This document shows positions 56,501 to 64,000 of a stretch of DNA of 64,000 nucleotides, piece after piece. The DNA is from Cryphonectria parasitica EP155 (lineage: Eukaryota; Ascomycota; Sordariomycetes; Diaporthales; Cryphonectriaceae): assembly GCF_011745365.1 (NCBI RefSeq), contig NW_024468909.1:930001-994000 (forward strand), in the 5' to 3' direction. The stretch's first letter is position 1; the number at the start of each line of letters is the position of its first letter. The position numbers and the translations under genes are program-made. The notes under the pieces are model-generated. The model did no database searches. It was not told the origin of the DNA and saw only the letters and a list, made by a program, of their open reading frames with translations.

Positions 56501-58869
56501 GGCGGGCAGTATTCCACCAAGATGGCAGAGATTGCACCACAAGCCGCAACGGCGTCCTCTTTGCTCTGGCAAGCTTTGAAGGACATCCCGGCTTTGTTCT
56601 CGATTCGGAGCTCTTGGGTCATTGACTTTGGTACGTCCGAGACTGCAGTATCCCTGAGTCCCGAGTTGGCATCGTGGGGTGCCATGGACCGGCTGTGGGC
56701 CATCCTGGGAGGATACATCGCCATGTGTGTTGCTGCAGCAACCTACCTTGGACGCGGAACTCCTATAGCCGGCAGGCTCGGACAGGAGTGGGAGGCCACT
56801 CTCATCGACGTATTGGTCCAGGCCAGTGGCGTTATGAAGGTCATCCTCATCATCGGCATCGAGATGCTGATCTTCCCGCTGTATTGTGGGCTGCTGTTGG
56901 ACGTGGCGCTACTTCCGCTTTTCGAAGACACGACCATCATGTCGCGAGCGATGTTTACAGTCAACTATCCCCTCACATCCATATTTGTGCATTGGTTTGT
57001 CGGCACTGGATACATGTTTCACTTTGCGCTCTTTGTATCCATGTGCCGCAAGATCATGCGCAAAGGTGTTCTGTGTACGTATTGCCCAGTCCTTTTTGTG
57101 CATGCGTCTACCCCTTGCTTGCCACTGATACCGTCGCCCCATTAGACTTCATCCGCGATCCCGATGATGCTGAGTTCCACCCCGTCCGTGACGTACTCGA
57201 GCGGAACGTCACTACACAGCTCCGCAAAATCCTGTTCTCCGCTTTTGTCTACGGCGCTCTGGTCATTGTTTGCCTCGGTGGCGTGGTCTGGGCACTGTCC
57301 TATGGGTTCCAAAATGTCCTGCCCATCTACTACTCCTCAAACGACCCTGTGCTGGAATTTCCGATCGACCTGCTTTTCTACAACTTCCTGATGCCCCTTG
57401 CAGTCAAATTTTTCCGGCCCAGTGACGGCCTCCACGCCATGTATACCTGGTGGTTCCGCAAGCTGGCTCGAACTCTACGGCTCACCTGGTTCCTGTTCGG
57501 CGAGCGGAGGATCGATGAGGAGGGCACCCTCGAGCTGAGCTCTGACTCTCCCTCGCAGGCACTACCGCTGTGGAAACGGCTTTTCTTGGAAGTAGACGGC
57601 CAGGCTGTGGTGCCAAAGACCTGGAAAGACACGTTTGAGGGGGGTCACGCCAAACCATCCCCTCCTCTCAGCCATGAACGTCACAGGACGCTGGATACCG
57701 ACAAGGCTCAACTTGTGCGGACCCACCAATTGATTCCTGACGGACGTTTCGTCCGCGCTCCGGCTTCAGACCAGGTCAAGATCCCCAAGGGAGAGCGGGT
57801 CTTCTTTGATGTCTCAGAGCTCAATGTGAGGCAGGATGACAAGCCTGATCGACCGGCGACCGATCTTTATTCTACGAATACGTATCAGTTCGTATACATC
57901 CCGCCGAACTTCCGTCTTCGCATTTTCCTCTTCATCCTCTTCATCTGGCTGTTTGCCGCAGCCACCGGTGTCGGATTCACCATCATCCCCCTCATCTTTG
58001 GAAGGACCCTGTTTCGGCTCTTCATTCCTTCTGATGTTCGGACAAACGACATCTATGCTTTTAGCATAGGACTGTATGTTTTAGGTTCAGCGTTTTATCT
58101 CGGCTGGCTTAGTCGGGATATCTCCTCCAGAGCCAAGGCCTGGCTCCAGGACAACGCGGCTACGCTGTTCAACCAAGAGACCTTTCAGCGGGTGACCGCC
58201 GTAGCCAAACGCGCAGCAAAGCTCGGCTACTCTTACTTCTTCCTCCTGGTCGTGTTCCCATTCATGGTATCCAGTCTGATGGAGCTCTACTTGTTGATAC
58301 CACTCGACACCTGGATGTACGGCTCCACGGCGTCCAATGCCAACGACGATGCAGCCTTGCACCCGCGCCATACCGTCCGTGTTATGCAGTCGTGGACCAT
58401 CGGCGTCATCTATTTGAAGCTCGCGGCAAGATTTGTTGTCCACTGGCACCGCGACAGTCGCCTCGCAGCTGCGATCCGCGCAGTTCTACGTCATGGCTGG
58501 CTCGAACCGGACGTCAAGGTTCTCACACGAGCGTTCGTTGTTCCTGGCCTCACACTCTGGCTTGCGGCGGTTTTCGGTCCACTTATGCTTGCCAAGATGG
58601 CCATACGATACATCTTAGGCTCTGATGCCGATACATCCACGGACGCGGGTGTAGTGCTCGTATATCGCTTCTGCTTCGCGGCAGCACTGCTCTGTGCTGT
58701 CGCGCTAGCCATCGTGAGGAGCATCCTTGGCGTGTTTAGGAGCTGGAGGGTAAGGATCAAGGACGAAGCCTACCTCATTGGGGAGAGGCTGCATAATTTT
58801 ACCTCGCCTCAACAAGCGATGCGCGAGACAGAGAGGGAGAGAAGACGGACAAGGGTAGGATGGGAATGA
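53600..58869 (+). CDS. SSM4: ER membrane RING-CH E3 ubiquitin ligase DOA10/SSM4
   Basis: Two exons (53600-57074, 57146-58869) with a 71-nt intron (GTACGT donor, phase 1) encode 1732 aa. The N-terminal RING-CH (C4HC3) domain has C58, C61, C75, C77, H85, C88, C101 and C104 in the order CRIC...CKC...HQDC...CELC. Many hydrophobic membrane segments follow, spread over the protein as in the ~14-TM Doa10/MARCH6 family, with long disordered acidic loops at ~385-800. The conserved C-terminal element IKDEAYLIGERLHNF, needed for function in the family, is intact. Doa10 ubiquitinates misfolded ER-membrane, nuclear-envelope and cytosolic proteins with Ubc6/Ubc7 for proteasomal degradation (ERAD-C) and also acts on sterol-synthesis enzymes. 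The start at 53600 is the first in-frame ATG; upstream the frame is open only without ATG. Very secure. Confidence 0.96.
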
Positions 58870-59932
58870 GTCAAGCTGTGGAGTCGTCTGGCTTGGGCCG
58901 CTCGCTCCTTGAGAACGGGTATATGTGACTGCGATTGCGGCTGCACGTGGGCGTCTATCCTGGCAGCTGTAGATGGACGAGGTCCTCGTGGAAGACGAAA
59001 AGGGGCTGTCCATCCTTGTGCATCCCCCCCTTCCACCCCTTTTGTTATTTTCAGCGTGTATTGTGATACCGATGCCTTGAGTCAGGGCTCAGCCTTCCTT
59101 TTATTCATTTATTCACTAAGCATGGATAAAATAGGACGCTCGACATCCAAGATTGTCTCACTAGATGGTGGCGTTGGCGGGTAACTTATGCGTACCAATA
59201 TCAAGTACTCTACTACCCCGTTTTGGTTAACATGAACAGAGATCAACATTCTAGCAGTGACTTGCGTAATTGTTTATTAATCTTCCTTCTTCACTATGTG
59301 ACTTGTCTATTCTTTAGAAGATCCGTTGGCAGGTAGGTCATACTGGCCTTATGTAGGTGTTAATCCGTTGGGGGTTTTTTTTTTCTTCTTTTTTTCTTTT
59401 CTTTGGCAATCTCCGTTGACAGTCCTGGGCCATGAAATTTGGCCCACGCGACCGTAAGCCATCGGCACGAATCTATCCGGAGACTGACTGGTGACTCCGC
59501 CAACCGGTATGTAGCCGGACAACGAACGCCCCGAGCGCCCACGATGATGCTCTTCTTTCAAAGAATCATTCTCTCGTGCACTCGGCTCAGAGGCTACCTC
59601 TCTTTTCTTCTTACTTATAGATGCATATAGAAAGATATCTCTCTCGCTCTTCATTTATTGGAGCAAAAGAGCAAGCAAAGCGCGAAGACTAATCAAAGCG
59701 GCGAAAAACCCGAGCCAAACCGGCCTCAAGAAGGGCCCAGGCCCGAAGTTCGGGTTCGGACTTGTTTGACCGACGATCCACCGCATAATATAAGACTGAC
59801 GAGGTCGCCGCCGCTTGAGGACCAAGTCTTTTCTTCTTACTATTTCCAACATTTTTCACCCAACTTCTTCGTACAGATAAGCACGGCGTTCGAGAATATA
59901 TATTTATAAAAAGACAAACCAAAGAAACAGCC
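58870..59932. other. Spacer between DOA10 and the small membrane protein
   Basis: No recognisable gene. A T-rich/CT tract at 59378-59405 and AT-rich sequence just upstream of the next ATG are the only features. Confidence 0.6.
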
Positions 59933-60552
59933 ATGGTCGCCGACTCGACAAGGGATGCTCTCCGCTGGCGACGGTACGGAGGCTTTGGAGGTCCGTTCTA
60001 TCCGGGGTGGGCTCTTGATCCTCGCCTCGCACGACACAGGGGCGGTATTGGACGGGCGTTCTTCAGGACGGCTTTTCTTGGGGTGTTTGTTTGGTTTGTG
60101 TCCAAGGCAGCATAGTGAGTATTCTCGTGTTCTTACTTGTTGCTGGTATTTCCTTTATCCATGTCTCCCAATTATTGTGCCCCTTCTCCACACCTTGGCC
60201 TTATTAAAAGATGGGACATGCTATAGCAGAAGGGAACATCCTGAGAGGGGACCTCTACTCCTTGGCGACGTTGGATTTTTTATTTATTTATATATATTTT
60301 TTGTTGTTGTTTCTATATGGGGAAATGAGAATGACTGACTCCGAACAATGATAAAGCCGGCATGAACGCCGTAAGGAGATTCTGCAAGAGGCGCAACACT
60401 TCGGCCCGGCGGCATCACGGCACAACAGCATGCCAATACCTTCTCCAAATAGCCTCGATACTCGGACACCTACCGAGGCAAGCATGCCAACAGGGCCCAA
60501 ATACGATAGGGCGAATATGAATAAGGAAAATGGAGGATGGTGGTGGCGCTGA
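59933..60552 (+). CDS. Small two-exon membrane protein of unknown function, 125 aa
   Basis: Exons 59933-60114 and 60357-60552. The GTGAGT donor lies across what looks like a TAG stop; splicing to the AAG acceptor at 60356, behind an ACTGAC branch-like site, turns it into a Tyr codon, and the frame stays open for 65 more residues. The N-terminal half is basic and Gly/Arg-rich (RWRRYGGFGGPFYPGW) with one hydrophobic segment (AFFRTAFLGVFVWFV, ~45-59). The second half starts with a charged helix (YRHERRKEILQEAQ). It continues Pro/Ser/Thr-rich and ends KYDRANMNKENGGWWWR. A basic N-terminus plus a single membrane span would suit a small mitochondrial or ER membrane protein, but I recognise no family. 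The 242-nt intron is longer than most here. Moderately secure because both halves look protein-like and the phase fits. Confidence 0.62.
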
Positions 60553-60999
60553 TGTAGCACGCCATGGGTTGGCCCTGTTGCTCGGACAACTGATATGAGT
60601 CGACGAGATGCTCAATACTCTGCAATACTATTCCTCCCCTTTCATCTTGACTCTACTTGGATAAGCCATATGTGTGTGTCTGCGAGACTTGAAAGAGGGA
60701 CTGTCTATGTATGCTCAAGGTGTAAAAAGGGAAAGATGAAGACAGAGTATGATAGTGTATTTACCTATGTGCCTCAAGGCTGAAATCTCAACTAATCACA
60801 AAATTTGTACAAGTTCATCTTGAAAGGAAATCAAATTCTTTTCTCCCAACGAAGAACGCCGGCTATGTAATCCCCCAGTGGTTATCTAAGTAATCAATCT
60901 ATCCTGGAATCTATCTAATCAGGATACGCCAATATCCTCCTTGTCCAGTGTATAACGCCGCAACAGACGACAGAACCAAACAAAGCAAAGAAAACACCT
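60553..60999. other. Convergent 3' spacer
   Basis: Facing 3' ends of the small membrane-protein gene and the transporter gene; nothing else seen. Confidence 0.6.
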
Positions 61000-62364
61000 C
61001 TAGTGATCAACCACATCCTCATCTCTACCCGGATACATGATTTCCTGTTTGATCACCGCCCTCACATTGTGGTAAAGCACAAAGAAATAAGTCAGCACCA
61101 GACAAACGCTCATGAACACGGCGAACCCAAGGACCGCGTTGCTGTTTATACATTTCCCAATGGAGATAGTCGCAAGGGTGAAGCCCGTGTTGGGGAAGAC
61201 CGACGCCCACCAGCCCAGGTGGAAATATTTAGGCCGGCTCGACACGACAGCGATGAAGGCGACTCCCCACCACCAGAGGCTCAGCCCCCAGAGAAACACA
61301 CCCGCGAGCACGGCGGCCGAGCGGATGGAGTGGATATCGACCACACCGTTCGAGTCGATGTCGAAGTCGGAAGGCAGGCCCTGGGCCATACCAATGAGGG
61401 CAAGACAGGTAAAGGACGGCGGGCCGACATTCATGAACAGGCCTGGGCGGTGTTCCCTATCCGGCAGGCCAAAGGACATGAGGCGGCCGACCATGTGTGC
61501 GTACATGAGGAACGAGACCGATACGCCCAGGCCCTGCGCGGCGAGGCCACCCAGCACGATCGCCGTGGAGATGCCGGCTGGCTGCGTCTCGGCGATGACG
61601 GACGCGATGGTCCCGGAGAGCATGATTGGGAAGATGGGCAGGATCCACGTCGGCATCATCGTCTTGACCTCCAGGTTGTGTGTGCGGAAGACGTAGCTAT
61701 ACTGCCCGATGGCGAGGAGGATGGTGACGGCCATGTAGCTCCAGAAGGCAATCTGGACGCCCCAGTTGAGCTGCTCGTCATCGGGAGGAACGGCGTATCG
61801 GTAGGTGCTGGTGATGAGGGTCGCTATCGCTAGGAAGAACGTCGGGAGGAAGAAGCCCTCGCGCTCGTGCGTGATGGACTGCTTGAAGGATCCCGAGAAC
61901 AGGAAGAAGCGGGCCGTGAGCGAGGTGAACACGGTGAGGAAGAGGATGAGGTTGATGATGTACACGACGAGGCCGATCTGGCGGAGGCCAGGGAACTGGA
62001 AGGGCTGGGCAAAGATGAGGAGGGAGAGGCCACCCGTGCTCATGATCATTGTCCACCAGGCCCAGGTGAAATGGTGAAGGCGCTGTCGCAGGGTGAGTTT
62101 AGGCCTTTTGGGATCGTAAGCGCTGATGACCGAGTCGTTGTCGTGCATGACCGTGCCTGTGCCTTGGTGACCGAGCTGCCTTTCGACATCGTGCTCCTGC
62201 TCCGGTGTCGCCACTGCGGTGCGGTCATAGCCATCGTCACGGGACGATGACTGTGAATCCATCAAAGCGTGGGTCGACATTGGTGGTGCAAACATATTCT
62301 GCATCTGTGGGTGCTGTAGACGGTGGTTGGAAGGACCACCAAAGGAGTTCGACTTCTCCTCCAT
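61000..62364 (-). CDS. TDT-family C4-dicarboxylate/malate transporter (Mae1-like)
   Basis: A single exon of 454 aa. A hydrophilic N-terminus of ~95 residues (Ser, Gln and Asp-rich) is followed by about ten hydrophobic segments. The first carries the family signature FTWAWWTMIMSTGGLSLL, matching the Mae1/TehA (tellurite-resistance/dicarboxylate) fold. Other family-like pieces are GQYSYVFRTHNLEVKTMMPTW, FMNVGPPSFTCLALIG and FPNTGFTLATISIG. S. pombe Mae1 imports malate and other C4 dicarboxylates with protons at the plasma membrane; Ssu1-type sulfite exporters belong to the same superfamily, but the STGGL and FMNVGPP segments favour the Mae1 side. The substrate is therefore probable rather than certain. 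The first ATG was used; no intron is needed. Confidence 0.88.
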   Translation of the reverse strand: MEEKSNSFGGPSNHRLQHPQMQNMFAPPMSTHALMDSQSSSRDDGYDRTAVATPEQEHDVERQLGHQGTGTVMHDNDSVISAYDPKRPKLTLRQRLHHFTWAWWTMIMSTGGLSLLIFAQPFQFPGLRQIGLVVYIINLILFLTVFTSLTARFFLFSGSFKQSITHEREGFFLPTFFLAIATLITSTYRYAVPPDDEQLNWGVQIAFWSYMAVTILLAIGQYSYVFRTHNLEVKTMMPTWILPIFPIMLSGTIASVIAETQPAGISTAIVLGGLAAQGLGVSVSFLMYAHMVGRLMSFGLPDREHRPGLFMNVGPPSFTCLALIGMAQGLPSDFDIDSNGVVDIHSIRSAAVLAGVFLWGLSLWWWGVAFIAVVSSRPKYFHLGWWASVFPNTGFTLATISIGKCINSNAVLGFAVFMSVCLVLTYFFVLYHNVRAVIKQEIMYPGRDEDVVDH

Positions 62365-64000
62365 CCTGCGTCTTTAGTGAACCACGCCTTGCTGAAGACC
62401 ACGCCTCTCTTTGTTGTTGTAAACAACCAATGGTGTCACAAGAGCGAAAGGGAACGATATGCGGTGCAATATCTTTCTCCAAGACGTCTAATGCTGTTCG
62501 GTGCAGGTCTTGTACAAAATGCAGTCAAAAGTCCACGGTGGAAAGCCAACCAAGAGATAGCCATCAGTCCTTATATTGACCATACAGCCAAGTCTCCCAT
62601 TTCCCTTCAACGTCGTCTATTGAGGGTGATCCTTATCAGCCAAGTCCCGTGTATGTGACAGTGGAGCCCAACAAAATACAGCAAGCCCATACCATCTGAT
62701 GATCTGAGCAACTGCCTCCTCAGCTGCTTGATGCGCTGCGTATCACCCAAACCTCTTGCATGCCGATTCTTTTTCGAAACGGGGGGGAGCCGGCCAAGAA
62801 TTGCTGGTAAGATCCCCTTTGCCAAGAATACTGTGTACATTGAGGCGGTCAAGCAGACGAAAAAGCGCCGTCGAGAATCTGTCAGAGGAACCAGTCCGGG
62901 AGCGTCCCGCGACAAGTGCCGAGAGCCAAGAGAGGGCTTTAAATGGGTCTATTGCCACCACATTAGTTGTACATATACGACCAGACGCCCCTTGATTTGT
63001 TCACTGGTCGCAGCTGGATTGAGAGGAGAAGCCTTGGCCGAATCTGCCAAGCGCGGTTGAGCCTCACGGGTGGGGACAGGGGCTCAGACTACCGACGTCG
63101 CCCGCTGCGCAGTTGAGCCGGCTGTGTTGACTTTTCATGAGGCGTTGTTGTTGATGGAAATAACCAAAAAATACTATACCGCACTGTTTGCCATGAGCTT
63201 ATTATGGCTTAGAGCTTCGAGATGCTGCCACTGCGTCAGCGGATCGACCGACCGTGAGGGCCCGTCTCCCACATGCAGTGGATATTCTGCGATAATACTG
63301 TCGTCTTACCACAATCTAACACGGCTGCTAGCAGATCCACCTACTACAGCTACTATGGCTGGACTGCTTGGCGGCCATCTCGGGTGTCCCTCATAGGATA
63401 ATTACACCAGACATGGTATGAGATCGGGCAGCACTGGGTGTCGCCGGATCCACACGCCCTGCGGGATACGACGTTGAGGCTAATAATGATCAGCGCGAAA
63501 CGCCCAAAAAGAAAAGAAGAATAAATAAATAGAATAGGCCAAGAAACGGGTGGACGGAGTGTGGACGGGTAGTGATACGTACTCGTGGCTCTTGAAACTT
63601 TAATTCCAATCAACACATATACCGGGTCCTGCGATCGTTTCATAGGCTAAACGCGGCAGGCGAAAGAAGCCTGTGGGCTCCCTGTCTGGTGACAAACCAG
63701 TCCAGAACCCTGAACTGTTGGGTATTTCCACTTAAGGCATCCCGCGACGACATCCTGGTCTGACGTACCCACGTTGCCATCTTGGCGTCGATCCTGGTGT
63801 GGCCAGATCCGACTGTTATCACGAGCGTATCACGGTGCCTCTATTTTGGGTCAGAACGAATGATGATGATGAATCTGGCGTCGAATTGCAAGGCATCATG
63901 CACACAATATGATGTGAGTCATGAAGTAATACAACAGCTGTTAATCCTGAGGCGCTGTTTCTTGGCTCTCCCCACCCATCATCAACCGTCGAAGCAGTAA
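62365..64000. other. Right-edge spacer
   Basis: Promoter of the transporter gene followed by sequence with no recognisable gene up to the window end. Open frames of 60-111 codons show no domain. Confidence 0.55.

Overview
The window reads as nuclear DNA of a filamentous ascomycete (Pezizomycotina, most likely Sordariomycetes). The evidence is gene-dense GC-rich coding sequence separated by long AT-richer spacers full of homopolymers and microsatellites, short introns (mostly 45-95 nt, a few of 195-255 nt) with GTANGT-type donors and CTGAC-like branch sites, and typical Pezizomycotina families: a Zn2Cys6 regulator, a BIM1-like copper protein, a HeLo-type protein and a thaumatin-like small secreted protein. 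The species cannot be fixed from sequence alone. I see no bacterial, viral or organellar segment, no intact transposon and no convincing tRNA or rRNA gene.

Layout: I support 18 protein-coding genes, most with exon boundaries resolved by reading-frame phase. Left third: plasma-membrane Na+/H+ antiporter (NHA1 type), a three-exon thaumatin-like secreted protein, the global corepressor TUP1/RCO-1, RNase MRP protein RMP1, the bifunctional purine enzyme ADE5,7, and a Zn2Cys6 regulator. Middle: a run of minus-strand genes encoding a YbhB/PEBP-like protein, an 81-aa zinc-knuckle-like protein, a disordered LEA-like protein, a 1199-aa HeLo-like/pseudokinase/trypsin-like fusion, and a GPI-anchored BIM1-like copper protein. 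The last is followed head-to-head by a ferric/cupric reductase. Right third: arginyl-tRNA synthetase with a mitochondrial-type extension, an FAD monooxygenase, a large membrane-anchored Ala-rich protein ending in KDEL, the ERAD ubiquitin ligase DOA10/SSM4, a small two-exon membrane protein, and a TDT-family dicarboxylate transporter.

Most of this is housekeeping. Three local arrangements suggest shared function. (1) A BIM1-like copper-binding surface protein and an FRE-type metalloreductase share one divergent spacer. (2) DOA10 and a KDEL-terminated, membrane-anchored protein share one divergent spacer holding two copies of the octamer TGACGTGA. (3) One gene encodes a HeLo-like N-terminus, a degenerate kinase and a chymotrypsin-fold-like protease with a visible H-D-S triad. 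This third item is the most unusual in the window and resembles a self-contained sensing/cell-death architecture, although that function is inference.

Gene-poor stretches (notably 31.6-36.5, 9.0-12.5, 37.2-39.6 and 5.8-8.1 kb) contain no ORF I can recognise.
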